The notes: generated by a model not told the origin, from the sequence alone. A stretch of DNA of 64,000 nucleotides from Aquamicrobium zhengzhouense (GCF_016124105.1 NZ_JADGMQ010000001.1:364707-428706), one strand, 5' to 3'; counted from the first letter of the stretch, positions 36,766-45,634 are shown. A program made the numbers and translations.

Positions 36766-38181
36766 TTGGCATCATTCGATGAGATGCGTCCGGGAGGCGC
36801 GGGAACGAGGCAACCTTACGCCGGATACGATTCCTGGTTTCAGAATCAAGATCCGGCGCGCCTGAAAGAAAAGATGCTGGATGCGGAATCGGTATTCCGA
36901 AAAACCGGCATCACCTTCGCGGTCTATGGCGAGGCAGAGGCGGCTGAGCGCCTGATACCATTCGACATTATTCCAAGGATAATCTCAGGCAGTGAGTGGC
37001 GCCGCCTTACCCAGGGCATCGAACAACGGGTTCAGGCGCTGAATGCATTTCTTGACGATATCTACCATCGGCAGGAGATCATCCGGTCGGGACGCCTTCC
37101 GAAGCATTTGATTGCGGGAAATGAAGCATTCCTTCCCGAGATGATCGGAGTGCGCCCGCCTTCTGGTGTCTACACTCACATCATTGGCGTCGATATTGTG
37201 CGCACTGGCGAAAACGAGTTTTTCGTTCTGGAGGACAATGCTCGTACGCCCTCGGGCGTCTCCTATATGCTCGAGAACCGAGAGACGATGATGCAGCTCT
37301 TCCCGGAGCTGTTTCAAAAAATCAAGGTTCGCCCAGTCGAAGATTACCCGCAATTGCTGCGGCAGTCTCTTTCGATGGTTGCTCCCGAACCGGCGAAGGG
37401 CGCGCCTACAGTGGCCGTGCTCACTCCGGGCATCTACAACTCCGCCTATTTCGAGCATGCGTTTCTCGCTGACCAGATGGGGGTCGAACTGGTCGAGGGA
37501 CATGATCTGCGCGTGATTGATGGGCATGTGGCGATGCGGACAACGCAAGGATACAAGCGGATCGACGTGCTCTATCGGCGTGTCGATGATTCTTTTCTCG
37601 ACCCGCTTACTTTCCGGCCGGATTCGACGCTGGGGGTCCCGGGTATCATGGACGTTTACCGGGCCGGGAACATCACGCTCGCAAACGCGCCTGGGACGGG
37701 AATCGCCGACGATAAGGCGATCTACTCCTACATGCCGGAGATCATCGAGTTTTACACCGGCCGAAAAGCGATACTCGGTAACATCCCTACGTGGCGGTGC
37801 TCCGAGCCGGATAGCCTTAAATACGTAATCGAGCACCTTGAAGAGTTGGTCGTCAAGGAGGTGCATGGATCAGGCGGTTACGGCATGCTGGTCGGGCCCG
37901 CCGCTTCAAAAAAAGAAAGAGACCTGTTCGCATCAAAGCTAAAGGCCAATCCTGCAAACTACATTGCTCAACCGACTTTGGCTCTTTCGACGTGCCCTAT
38001 ACTGACCGAGGCAGGTCTTGCTCCGCGCCATGTCGACCTTCGTCCGTTCGTTCTCATGTCGGACCGTATCACGATCGTCCCCGGCGGGCTGACTCGCGTT
38101 GCCCTCAAAGAGGGATCCCTCGTGGTCAATTCATCTCAAGGAGGCGGTACCAAGGACACATGGGTGCTGGATGACTGGTAA
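36766..38181 (+). CDS. Circularly permuted ATP-grasp protein (Anbu operon)
   Basis: A 471-residue protein of the circularly permuted type 2 ATP-grasp family, predicted to use ATP to join a carboxyl group to an amine, perhaps to make a peptide tag. Characteristic blocks are FDEM at the start, TFAVYGEAEAAERLIPFD, LEDNARTPSGVSYMLENR, RRVDDSFLDPL, and a Lys/Gly strand VVKEVHGSGGYGM. I chose TTG 36766, where family similarity starts, with GGAGG seven bases ahead; ATG 36730 is in frame and possible but lacks a binding site. The alpha-E, transglutaminase and Anbu genes follow at 14, -1 and 26 bases. Confidence 0.9.
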   Translation: MASFDEMRPGGAGTRQPYAGYDSWFQNQDPARLKEKMLDAESVFRKTGITFAVYGEAEAAERLIPFDIIPRIISGSEWRRLTQGIEQRVQALNAFLDDIYHRQEIIRSGRLPKHLIAGNEAFLPEMIGVRPPSGVYTHIIGVDIVRTGENEFFVLEDNARTPSGVSYMLENRETMMQLFPELFQKIKVRPVEDYPQLLRQSLSMVAPEPAKGAPTVAVLTPGIYNSAYFEHAFLADQMGVELVEGHDLRVIDGHVAMRTTQGYKRIDVLYRRVDDSFLDPLTFRPDSTLGVPGIMDVYRAGNITLANAPGTGIADDKAIYSYMPEIIEFYTGRKAILGNIPTWRCSEPDSLKYVIEHLEELVVKEVHGSGGYGMLVGPAASKKERDLFASKLKANPANYIAQPTLALSTCPILTEAGLAPRHVDLRPFVLMSDRITIVPGGLTRVALKEGSLVVNSSQGGGTKDTWVLDDW

Positions 38182-38195
38182 GGGGGCGCACTGAC

Positions 38196-39137
38196 ATGCT
38201 GCTTGGACGCACGGCAAACGACCTCTACTGGATGAGCCGCTACATCGAACGCGCAGAAAACATGGCACGCCTCGTCGACGCGGGTCTTCGACTTGCATTG
38301 ACCCGCACTGAATCCGCCTCGGACGAATGGTCATCAGTTGTGGCGAGTGCGGGAGCCAAGGCCGCCTATGAGGCGCGCTATTCCAGCTACACGGCAGAAG
38401 CTGTTGGAGATTTCCTTCTCAGAGACAGCACGTATCCATCCAGCGTGATCTCGTGCATCGAGGCCGGACGTTCTAATGCGCGAATGGTCAGAACGGCGCT
38501 GACCCGTGAAAATTGGGAAAGCATCAACGAGACCTGGATGGCGTTCAAGACACTGCTGGCACCGGAAATTGACCAGCGCGAATTGCCGTCGATCCTCGAC
38601 CAGATCAAGCGCCAGACCGCGCTGATCCGGGGTGCGTTTCATGGCACGATGCTTCGAAACGAGATCTTCGATTTTGCGCAGCTCGGAATTTATGTGGAGC
38701 GTGCGGACAACACCGCACGTATCCTAGACGTAAAATATTACGTTCTTCTGCCCTCTCTGTCCTGGGTCGGTTCCTCACTGGACAACTACCAATGGGAATC
38801 GATCTTGCGGTCCGTCTCGGCGCACCGTTCGTATAGGTGGGTGTACGAGGCGGATTACAAACCGAGGAACATCGCGCACTTTCTCATACTCAACCGGCGG
38901 ATGCCTCGTTCGCTGGCCTTTTGTTATCGTATGATCGCGGAAGGCCTGGAATTGCTGGCGGAAGATTATGGCGAGCGCCATACCTGTCATGACACCTTGG
39001 ACGAGATCCGCCGCCAATTAGCTCCCGACTCAATTGACCAGATCTTTGAGAATGGCCTTCACGAGTTCCTCAGTCATTTCATTCGCTGTAACAACAGGTT
39101 CGGCGAAGAAGTTGCAGAAGATTACAGGTTCTTCTGA
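38196..39137 (+). CDS. Alpha-E domain protein (Anbu operon)
   Basis: A 313-residue, mostly helical protein of the alpha-E family (DUF403), always found near ATP-grasp and transglutaminase genes of this kind. The start LLGRTANDLYWMSRYIERAENMARL and SVSAHRSYRW and MPRSLAFCYRMI blocks are typical. It has no known catalytic motif and is thought to be a structural partner in a peptide-synthesis or modification system; that is inference from gene neighbourhoods. Its TGA overlaps the ATG of the next gene by one base. Confidence 0.92.
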   Translation: MLLGRTANDLYWMSRYIERAENMARLVDAGLRLALTRTESASDEWSSVVASAGAKAAYEARYSSYTAEAVGDFLLRDSTYPSSVISCIEAGRSNARMVRTALTRENWESINETWMAFKTLLAPEIDQRELPSILDQIKRQTALIRGAFHGTMLRNEIFDFAQLGIYVERADNTARILDVKYYVLLPSLSWVGSSLDNYQWESILRSVSAHRSYRWVYEADYKPRNIAHFLILNRRMPRSLAFCYRMIAEGLELLAEDYGERHTCHDTLDEIRRQLAPDSIDQIFENGLHEFLSHFIRCNNRFGEEVAEDYRFF

Positions 39138-39934
39138 TGCGGCTCAGGATCTCGCACCAGACCCAATATAGCTACGACAGCCCGCTGCCTTACGCGCTTC
39201 AGCGGATACGTCTTTGTCCCCAATCGGGGCCCACACAGGATGTCTTTTCCTGGAAATTGGACGTGTTGGGCGCAAAGGAAGAGGTCCGATTTAACGACCA
39301 TTTCGGCAACGACACGCGTCTGTTTAGCGTGACGCCTGGCACCTCTCAGGTCACCATACTCGCATCCGGCGAGGTTGAAGTTAAGAACGTTTCTGGTGTC
39401 CTCGGGCCCCATTCGGGAGATGCACCATTATGGCTTTTTCAGCAGGAAACCGCACTTACGCAGCACGGTCCATTGGCGACTGAATTGCTAAACGGCGATG
39501 AGCGGAATGTCGATCTGCTGGAGCAGTTGCATGATTTATCCGCCCGTATCCGGCAGCGTGTCTCCTATCGTGTTGGAGCTACGGACGCTTCTACAACCGC
39601 GGAAGAAGCGTTGAACATGGGGGAGGGTGTTTGTCAGGATCACACGCATATCTTCCTGTCCACAGCACGAAGGCTTGGTGTCCCCGCGCGGTACGTGAGC
39701 GGCTACCTTATGCTGGATGATACCGTTCAGCAGGTGGCTACCCATGCGTGGGCCGAGGCCCATATTGATGGCCTCGGCTGGGTCGGCTTTGACGTTTCAA
39801 ACGGTATTTCACCTGACGACCGATATACTCGCATCGCAGTCGGCCGCGACTATCGGGACGCAATGCCGTTTTCGGGTATACGCGTGGGCCTCGCGCAGGA
39901 ACTTCTTGAAGTTCACATCACGGTAGAGCAGTAG
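39137..39934 (+). CDS. Transglutaminase-like cysteine protease (Anbu operon)
   Basis: A 265-residue transglutaminase-fold protein with an N-terminal beta-rich domain (RLRISHQTQYSYDSPLPYALQ start region) and a C-terminal core. The catalytic triad reads Cys166 (EGVCQDHTH), His203 (THAWAEAHI) and Asp219 (GFDVSNG), at the normal spacing, so it should be an active thiol enzyme, probably a peptidase or amidase. No signal sequence is visible, so it is expected to be cytoplasmic with the rest of the cluster. It precedes Anbu by 26 bases. Confidence 0.92.
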   Translation: MRLRISHQTQYSYDSPLPYALQRIRLCPQSGPTQDVFSWKLDVLGAKEEVRFNDHFGNDTRLFSVTPGTSQVTILASGEVEVKNVSGVLGPHSGDAPLWLFQQETALTQHGPLATELLNGDERNVDLLEQLHDLSARIRQRVSYRVGATDASTTAEEALNMGEGVCQDHTHIFLSTARRLGVPARYVSGYLMLDDTVQQVATHAWAEAHIDGLGWVGFDVSNGISPDDRYTRIAVGRDYRDAMPFSGIRVGLAQELLEVHITVEQ

Positions 39935-39960
39935 TTTTCTTTTCCACTGGGACCCTTTCG

Positions 39961-40689
39961 ATGACTTACTGCGTCGGCGTGAAGTTTAATCGCGGACTGG
40001 CCTTCATGTCGGACACCCGCACAAACGCCGGGGTCGATTCCATCTCGGTTTTCAAGAAGATGTACACGTGGGAGGTTCCAGGCGAGCGGGCCTTCGTGTT
40101 GCTCGCTGCAGGCAATTTGGCGACGACACAGGCGGTCGTCAGCTTGCTGGATGAACGAGCCAAGAGTGTTGCGGATCGTTCGCCGACCCTTTTGAAAACC
40201 CCCTCCATGTATCAGACGGCACGGCTTGTTGGAGACACGGTTAAAGAGGTGATCGCGACGTCCGCTTCGGGAGGCCAAAACGCTGATGCCTTCAGCGCCT
40301 CTTTTATTCTGGGTGGGCAGGTGAAGGGCGGCGAACCGCGTCTTTTCCTGATCTACCCGGAAGGGAATTTTATTGAGAGCAGCGAGGACACGCCATTCTT
40401 TCAGATTGGTGAGACGAAGTACGGTAAACCTATACTCATCCGCGCTTACGATCCTGACATGAGTTTCTCGCAAGCCACCAAACTTCTGGCGATCTCTTTC
40501 GATTCGACGATCAGATCGAATTTATCAGTCGGGATGCCGCTCGACATGACGTTCTACGAGCGCGATTCGTTGTCTCTCGGATACCGGGCGCGCCTGGAGC
40601 AGGATGATCCATACTATAAGGAAGTGTCGGAGCGGTGGTCGGAAGCCCTTCGGGACACCTTCAATGTCTTGCCCGACTACCCACTATAA
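39961..40689 (+). CDS. Anbu, proteasome-like peptidase
   Basis: A 242-residue protein of the Ntn-hydrolase fold that matches Anbu, the ancestral-type bacterial relative of proteasome beta subunits. It starts MTYCVGVKFNRGLAFMSDTRTN: removal of Met exposes Thr1 as the predicted nucleophile, Asp17 and a Lys near position 32 (FKKMY) supply the other active-site residues, and SDTRTNAG is the family signature. No propeptide is needed. Anbu assembles into open helical or ring-like oligomers in the cases studied; its substrates are unknown. It is last in the four-gene operon with ATP-grasp, alpha-E and transglutaminase genes, the usual neighbourhood. Confidence 0.94.
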   Translation: MTYCVGVKFNRGLAFMSDTRTNAGVDSISVFKKMYTWEVPGERAFVLLAAGNLATTQAVVSLLDERAKSVADRSPTLLKTPSMYQTARLVGDTVKEVIATSASGGQNADAFSASFILGGQVKGGEPRLFLIYPEGNFIESSEDTPFFQIGETKYGKPILIRAYDPDMSFSQATKLLAISFDSTIRSNLSVGMPLDMTFYERDSLSLGYRARLEQDDPYYKEVSERWSEALRDTFNVLPDYPL

Positions 40690-40694
40690 GAAAA

Positions 40695-40716
40695 GGGGGA
40701 AGCTTGCGCTTCCCCC
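40695..40716. terminator. Terminator between Anbu and the BA14K gene
   Basis: GGGGGAAGC (40695-40703) pairs perfectly with GCTTCCCCC (40708-40716) across TTGC. Reading the minus strand the stem runs into CTTTTCTT, giving a good intrinsic terminator for the BA14K gene; on the plus strand it lies six bases after the Anbu stop with only a short T/A stretch, so it may serve both. Confidence 0.8.
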
Positions 40717-40728
40717 TAATCGGTTCGC

Positions 40729-41199
40729 TTAACGGTAAGGCGACGTGCACTGACGGCGCGGGCCGTTATATGGCTGGAAGGTGTTGTCTGATGGACGGTA
40801 TGAACGATACCGGTTCAGGCAGTAATCGACGTGGGCGTCACTGCCGCGATAGACACGGGTTGGGGGCGCAACGTGGCGAGGCTGCTGATTGGCAATCGCG
40901 CCGCTGATCACCGCACCAGCGATGAAAGCGGCAGCGGGGAACCAGAAGTCGCCGTGGCGGCGGTAACCTGGGCGATGGTCGCGGTAGCCCCGATGTCCAC
41001 GCCAATAGACGTCCCGTCCTCGACGTTCGAATCGGTCTCGGCGCTGATGTCTATCTCTCCGCCATTCGCCCTGTACCTGGATAACGGAGTCGCTCCGATC
41101 CCAGGAAGGAGCCCCAGTTGGCATGGCAATCGCCGGTGCAGCGAAGGGGACTGTCAGGGCCATGGCGGCCGCGCATAAGGTTGATACTATTTTCAACAT
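40729..41199 (-). CDS. BA14K family exported protein
   Basis: A 156-residue protein with a signal peptide (LKIVSTLCAAAMALTVPF) ending near AIA-MP, a long Arg/Gly/Tyr/His-rich middle (RRDRHQRRDRFERR), one hydrophobic segment (WFPAAAFIAGAVISGAI), and the BA14K motif at the C-terminus (DYCLNRYRSYRPSDNTF, then CTSPY). BA14K is a lectin-like immunoreactive protein of Brucella; relatives are small membrane proteins of Hyphomicrobiales. GAGGA precedes ATG 41199 by seven bases; an upstream in-frame ATG is not favoured. A general-stress-type promoter lies about 50 bases upstream. Confidence 0.88.
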   Translation of the reverse strand: MLKIVSTLCAAAMALTVPFAAPAIAMPTGAPSWDRSDSVIQVQGEWRRDRHQRRDRFERRGRDVYWRGHRGYRDHRPGYRRHGDFWFPAAAFIAGAVISGAIANQQPRHVAPPTRVYRGSDAHVDYCLNRYRSYRPSDNTFQPYNGPRRQCTSPYR

Positions 41200-41246
41200 G
41201 CCTGATCCTCTTGCATTGTTGGTCTCGTTCGGTCCCTTCCGGCAGA

Positions 41247-41271
41247 AACGGCGGGGCTGTTGAAACGTTCC
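41247..41271 (-). promoter_or_regulatory. EcfG (general stress) type promoter for the BA14K gene
   Basis: On the minus strand GGAAC (41271-41267) is followed by a 16-base spacer and CGTT (41250-41247), which fits the GGAAC-N16/17-cGTT consensus of the alphaproteobacterial general stress sigma factor EcfG. Transcription would begin near 41240, leaving a leader of about 40 bases before ATG 41199. No other good match was found in the intergenic regions of this window. Confidence 0.55.
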
Positions 41272-41300
41272 CAAAAGCGTGTTTTTCGTTGATATTGCTG

Positions 41301-41329
41301 TTGACCCGTGGCGGGTATCTCCCTATGTT
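41301..41329 (+). promoter_or_regulatory. Sigma-70-type promoter of tRNA-Lys
   Basis: TTGACC (41301-41306) and TATGTT (41324-41329) are separated by exactly 17 bases, a normal housekeeping promoter. The transcript should begin near 41336, about 27 bases before the tRNA. It is the clearest vegetative promoter in the window. Confidence 0.7.
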
Positions 41330-41362
41330 CCGGCCACCTTCGGGTAGCGCTTTAAGCGTCCG

Positions 41363-41438
41363 GAGCGCGTAGCTCAGCCGGTAGAGCAACTGACTTTTAA
41401 TCAGTAGGTCCAGGGTTCGAACCCCTGCGCGCTCACCA
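41363..41438 (+). tRNA. tRNA-Lys (anticodon UUU)
   Basis: A complete 76-base cloverleaf. The 7-bp acceptor stem is GAGCGCG with CGCGCTC, the D arm GCTC-GAGC, the anticodon arm ACTGA-CTTTTAA-TCAGT with anticodon TTT, and the T arm CAGGG-TTCGAAC-CCCTG. The 3' CCA is encoded at 41436-41438. It stands alone between the BA14K gene and the Glu/Leu dehydrogenase gene, with its own promoter upstream. No intron or odd base is seen. Confidence 0.98.
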
Positions 41439-41665
41439 CCCCCTTCTTCCAGCATCGCATGAAGCCTCGTTCAGGACAACGCTGCCGTTGTGATGCCGAA
41501 ATTGGTTTTTGTGGTCTCAGCTTGTTTCAAAGTTGCGTGTGCGACATAAGAACCGAGATAAAATTACAAAAAATAGGTCAGTATCGCTGACGACGGTTGC
41601 GAATTCCCTGTCTTTCTCATAAGCAGCGGTTCCCTAACAACTTGCAGTGGCCCATAGGAGTCATG

Positions 41666-42928
41666 ATGTCGGAAGAAAGCCTTCTCGATCACGCCCTCGT
41701 ACGCCTAGACGAAGCGGCAGCCCACTTGACCATCGACCCAGATGTCATCGAGAAGCTCAAATACGCCCGAGAGACTACCCAGGTTCGCCTCATGATCCGT
41801 ATGGATGATGGGTCACGAAAATCGTTTCTCGCTTGGCGTTGCCGATATGACGACACCCGTGGCCCTACCAAGGGCGGCATCCGCTATCATCCGGACTCCA
41901 ATGCAGACGAAGTTCAGACCCTCGCATTTTGGATGACCTTCAAGTGCGCGGTGATGAATCTTCCTTATGGTGGCGGCAAAGGCGCAGTACAGGTCGACCC
42001 GCGCAAGCTTTCCAAGGCTGAGCTTGAGCGTCTGTCGCGCGCTTACATTCAGGCTTTCGCTCGCACCATCGGTCCGGATCGGGATATCCCGGCGCCGGAC
42101 GTCTACACCAACTCCATGGTGATGGGCTGGATGGCTGACGAGTATTCGCAGATTGTGGGTCGTTCCGAGCCAGCGGTGATCACCGGCAAGCCGATTTCGC
42201 TTGGTGGCTCTCTGGGGCGCGGCGACGCGACTGCGCGCGGCGGCTACTATCTCGTGCGCCACCTGGCTGGTGACCTCGGCCTCGAAGAACTTCGGATTGC
42301 AGTCCAGGGATTCGGTAATGCCGGTCAGCACATCGCCAGCCTTTTTGCTGCTGATGGCCACAAGATCGTCGCCGTCTCGGATTCTCAGGGCGCAGTAAAG
42401 TGCGACGATGGGTTGAACATCGAAGCTCTGCTCGCGGCCAAGCGCAGCGGCGCGTCCGTGACCTCGACTGTTGGCCAGCACGGCCACGAAGCCATGCCAG
42501 CTGAAGAACTGGTTGGTGCGAATTGTGACATTCTGGTTCCGTCAGCACTTGAGAACATGATTCACAAGGCGAACGCCGAGATCGTCCAGGCGAAGATCAT
42601 TCTGGAGCTGGCGAACGGCCCGGTCACGTCCGAGGCGGATACGATTCTTGCTCGCAAGGGCGTCGTTGTCCTGCCAGACATCCTGGCAAACGCTGGTGGT
42701 GTGACCGTCTCGTATTTCGAATGGGTTCAGAACAAGCAGGGCTACTACTGGACCGTTGAAGAAATCCACGACCGTCTTCGCACGATCATGGAACGCGAAG
42801 GTCGTGCCATCTGGACGACGGCGAAGGAAAAGAACATCACCGTTCGTACCGCGGCCTATGTCCACGCTCTTTCGCGAATTGCCGACGCCATTGAGGCCCA
42901 TGGTACCCAGAACTACTTCGCGAACTGA
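41666..42928 (+). CDS. Glu/Leu/Phe/Val family dehydrogenase
   Basis: A 420-residue NAD(P)-dependent amino acid dehydrogenase, most like the NAD-linked glutamate dehydrogenases of this length; it deaminates glutamate to 2-oxoglutarate or the reverse. The substrate loop GPTKGGIRYHP and the catalytic PYGGGKGAV are intact, and the Rossmann motif GFGNAGQH follows in the C-terminal half. Specificity for glutamate over leucine cannot be proved by eye. AGGAG stands ahead of two consecutive ATG codons; I take the second (41666), with better spacing. A terminator follows. Confidence 0.92.
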   Translation: MSEESLLDHALVRLDEAAAHLTIDPDVIEKLKYARETTQVRLMIRMDDGSRKSFLAWRCRYDDTRGPTKGGIRYHPDSNADEVQTLAFWMTFKCAVMNLPYGGGKGAVQVDPRKLSKAELERLSRAYIQAFARTIGPDRDIPAPDVYTNSMVMGWMADEYSQIVGRSEPAVITGKPISLGGSLGRGDATARGGYYLVRHLAGDLGLEELRIAVQGFGNAGQHIASLFAADGHKIVAVSDSQGAVKCDDGLNIEALLAAKRSGASVTSTVGQHGHEAMPAEELVGANCDILVPSALENMIHKANAEIVQAKIILELANGPVTSEADTILARKGVVVLPDILANAGGVTVSYFEWVQNKQGYYWTVEEIHDRLRTIMEREGRAIWTTAKEKNITVRTAAYVHALSRIADAIEAHGTQNYFAN

Positions 42929-42940
42929 CGTACTATTCCA

Positions 42941-42974
42941 CCCGTCGGCTGCAATTTCAGCCGGCGGGCTTTTC
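42941..42974 (+). terminator. Terminator after the dehydrogenase gene
   Basis: CCCGTCGGCTG (42941-42951) pairs with CAGCCGGCGGG (42958-42968) with one T-G wobble across a 6-base loop, and CTTTTC follows. It lies 12 bases after the stop codon. Confidence 0.85.
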
Positions 42975-43060
42975 AAGCGACCCTATGCCACGGCTTGGTG
43001 ATTGGAGCTTGATAGAACCAAAGGTTATACCGAGGCCCGAAGACAACGGGTGAGCTTGGG

Positions 43061-43810
43061 ATGGCCATTGATATCGGATATTTGAGCGCGGTCGGGGCAG
43101 GGGCTTTGTCCTTCCTTTCGCCCTGTGTGCTGCCTCTCGTGCCGCCTTATCTTTGTTATATGGCCGGGGTCTCAATCGATGATTTCCGAGCCAGCTCGGA
43201 CCGGCTCACTGCGGTTGCGCCTGCGCGAAAGGCCCTGCTGGGCGCTTCAATCGCATTTGTTCTCGGATTTTCGACCGTATTCGTAGCGCTCGGAGCTGGT
43301 GCCTCGACGATTGGCGGGGTTCTCCGCGCCTGGCAACAGGAACTGGCGATCGTCGCTGGTCTGCTTATCATACTGATGGGTTTGAATTTCCTCGGCGTCA
43401 TCAGGCTCCCGTTCCTCTCACGTGAGGTCCGCTTTCAGGGCGGAGGCGAACCCGCGAGTGCGACGGGCGCTTATATTATGGGCCTGGCTTTCGCGTTTGG
43501 CTGGACGCCCTGTATCGGCCCGGTTCTAGGTCCGATCCTGACGCTGGCTGGTGGAAGGGACACCGTGACCGATGGCGCAATGCTCCTTTTCGCCTACTCC
43601 CTCGGTCTCGGTATTCCATTTCTGATCGCTGCGCTTTTCTCTGGTGCTTTCATGCGTTTCCTGAGCCGGTTCAGGATACATTTGGGCCGGATTGAAAAGG
43701 TGATGGGCGGGCTGCTTGTGGCGGCCGGCCTGCTGTTCCTCACCGGCGGGATCCAGACAGCATCATTCTGGTTGCTGGAAACGTTTCCTGTCCTCGGAAC
43801 ACTCGGGTAG
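43061..43810 (+). CDS. ccdA: Cytochrome c biogenesis protein CcdA
   Basis: A 249-residue membrane protein with six hydrophobic segments that passes reducing electrons from cytoplasmic thioredoxin to the periplasm for cytochrome c maturation. Both conserved cysteines are present, in LSFLSPCVLPLVPPYL and in FGWTPCIGPVLGP. It is the short CcdA type without DsbD outer domains. No other ccm gene is near. The stop codon abuts that of the convergent phaC with no gap. Confidence 0.94.
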   Translation: MAIDIGYLSAVGAGALSFLSPCVLPLVPPYLCYMAGVSIDDFRASSDRLTAVAPARKALLGASIAFVLGFSTVFVALGAGASTIGGVLRAWQQELAIVAGLLIILMGLNFLGVIRLPFLSREVRFQGGGEPASATGAYIMGLAFAFGWTPCIGPVLGPILTLAGGRDTVTDGAMLLFAYSLGLGIPFLIAALFSGAFMRFLSRFRIHLGRIEKVMGGLLVAAGLLFLTGGIQTASFWLLETFPVLGTLG

Positions 43811-45634
43811 TTACGCGCGAACCATCACATACTCGCCGGGTGCGTCGCCGAGAGATGCCTTCCCGTTGGCAAGTGGCGTGCGCGCCGGAACGTGTCGTTC
43901 ATCCAGCCCGGAGATCCAGTTTTGCCAGTGGGGCCACCAGGAGCCAGCAGTCTCGTGTGCATTGGCAACCCACTCGTCAAAGTCAGCCAAACTGGCACTG
44001 CTGGTCCAGAACTGGTATTTGAGGGCGGACGGCGGATTGATCACTCCGGCTATGTGGCCGGAGCCTGCCAGCACGTAGGTCATCTGGCCGCCGAAGCATT
44101 TCGACCCTTCGAATACAGAGCGTGCCGGAGCAATGTGGTCGTCCCGCGCAGCGAGATTGTAGATTGGGATGGTGACGTCGCTGAGCGATAGTTTCTTTCC
44201 TGCCAGCTCCATGCGCCCCGCTGAGAGATTATTGTTCAGATAGCAGTTGCGCAGATAGTAGGAGTGGTTGGCGGCTCCCATCCGGGTCGCGTCTGAATTC
44301 CAGAACAGAAGATCGAAGGGAAGCGGCGCCTTGCCCCGCAAATAATTGTTCACGACGTAAGGCCAGATAAGATCACCCGCGCGCAGCATGTTAAATGCCA
44401 TCGCCATTCGGGTTCCATCCAGATAACCCTTGCCGGACATGGCTCGCTCAAGCGCTTCGATCTGATCTTCATCCACGAAGACTTTCAGATCACCTGCATG
44501 GGTGAAATCGACCTGGGTCGTGAAGAAAGTTACCGACTTGATGCGCTCTTCACCCTCCTTGGCAAACAGCGCCAGTGCCGCGGCGAGCAATGTGCCGCCG
44601 ACGCAATAACCGATGGCATTTACCTCCGTCTCGTCGGTTTCCTCCTCGATGGTATCGAGAGCAAACTGCAGCCCCTCGCGGATGTAGGCCTCCCAACATT
44701 TGGTCCCGTGCCGCTCGTCGGGGTTCACCCAGGATATGACAAAGACAGTGTGACCTTGTTCCACCGCCCAACGGATGAAGGATTTCTGCGGGTTCAGGTC
44801 GAGAATATAGAACTTGTTGATCCAAGGCGGACAGATCAGCAGAGGCCGCTTGAGCACGGTGTCAGTGGCCGGCTCATATTGAAGAATCTCCGCCAACTCA
44901 TTACGCGCAACCACCTTTCCGGGAGTAAGGGCCAGGTGTTTGCCGATTTCAAAATGCGTCGGTTCCGTATGACGGATTTTCAGGTCGCCACCCCCAGCTT
45001 GAAAATCCTCCGCAAGCATGCGCATGCCGCGAACAAGGTTTTCGCCATTTGACGCCATTGTCTCGCGTAAGAGCTCGGGGTTGGTCAGGAGGAAGTTGGA
45101 TGGCGAAATCGCGTGGCTGATCTGCCCTACATAGAATTGGGCCTTGTGCCGCGTGTGATCATCCAGATCTGCGTGCTCTACCAGCTCGTTTGCCCAACGA
45201 GAGGTAACGAGGTAGGCCTGCTTCAAGAAATCGAAGAACGCGTTATTGGCCCATTCCGGGTCCTGAAAGCGCTTGTCGCCCTTTTCAGGCTTTGCAACCT
45301 CCCCAATTTCAGGCTGGGAGAGCCGTTGGATTGAGTTCGACCACACCTCGAGATAAGCAGAAAACAGCCGCGTTTGCGCCTCCAGCGCACGGCTCGGATC
45401 CTTCATCCAGTATTCGGTCAGATTCGAAAGCGTTTTGACGATATCTGCGAACGGGTTAGCTGTCGAACTATGCAGCTCGCCACGTTCATGCGCCGCCAAC
45501 CACGAAGACGCTACCTTCCCCGCTTCCTCGACGGCCCGGGCTAGGTTGACAGCGAAGCTCTCCGGTTCCTTTACCAGATATTGCTCCAAATTCGGGGGAA
45601 AGCTGGTGGTTCCGCGATCGTCGCGCGTGCTCAT
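43811..45634 (-). CDS. phaC: Class I poly(3-hydroxyalkanoate) synthase
   Basis: A 607-residue polymerase that joins 3-hydroxyacyl-CoA units into storage polyester granules. The N-terminal region and the alpha/beta hydrolase core are complete. The catalytic cysteine is Cys344 in GYCVGGTLL, with Asp in ARDDHIAP and His in GSGHIAG near the C-terminus. GGAGGA precedes the start. No phaA, phaB, phaR or phasin gene is next to it here; in rhizobia these are often elsewhere. It is divergent from the small lipoprotein gene. Confidence 0.96.
   Translation of the reverse strand: MSTRDDRGTTSFPPNLEQYLVKEPESFAVNLARAVEEAGKVASSWLAAHERGELHSSTANPFADIVKTLSNLTEYWMKDPSRALEAQTRLFSAYLEVWSNSIQRLSQPEIGEVAKPEKGDKRFQDPEWANNAFFDFLKQAYLVTSRWANELVEHADLDDHTRHKAQFYVGQISHAISPSNFLLTNPELLRETMASNGENLVRGMRMLAEDFQAGGGDLKIRHTEPTHFEIGKHLALTPGKVVARNELAEILQYEPATDTVLKRPLLICPPWINKFYILDLNPQKSFIRWAVEQGHTVFVISWVNPDERHGTKCWEAYIREGLQFALDTIEEETDETEVNAIGYCVGGTLLAAALALFAKEGEERIKSVTFFTTQVDFTHAGDLKVFVDEDQIEALERAMSGKGYLDGTRMAMAFNMLRAGDLIWPYVVNNYLRGKAPLPFDLLFWNSDATRMGAANHSYYLRNCYLNNNLSAGRMELAGKKLSLSDVTIPIYNLAARDDHIAPARSVFEGSKCFGGQMTYVLAGSGHIAGVINPPSALKYQFWTSSASLADFDEWVANAHETAGSWWPHWQNWISGLDERHVPARTPLANGKASLGDAPGEYVMVRA

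Noticed and set aside
36985-37866. A 293-codon minus-strand frame opposite the ATP-grasp gene
   Set aside because: Shadow of the plus-strand gene; no binding site and no recognisable motif.
38196-39137. Treating the ATP-grasp/alpha-E/transglutaminase/Anbu operon as wholly undescribed
   Set aside because: This neighbourhood is known from comparative genomics; what is new here is only the leader structure and specifics of this copy.
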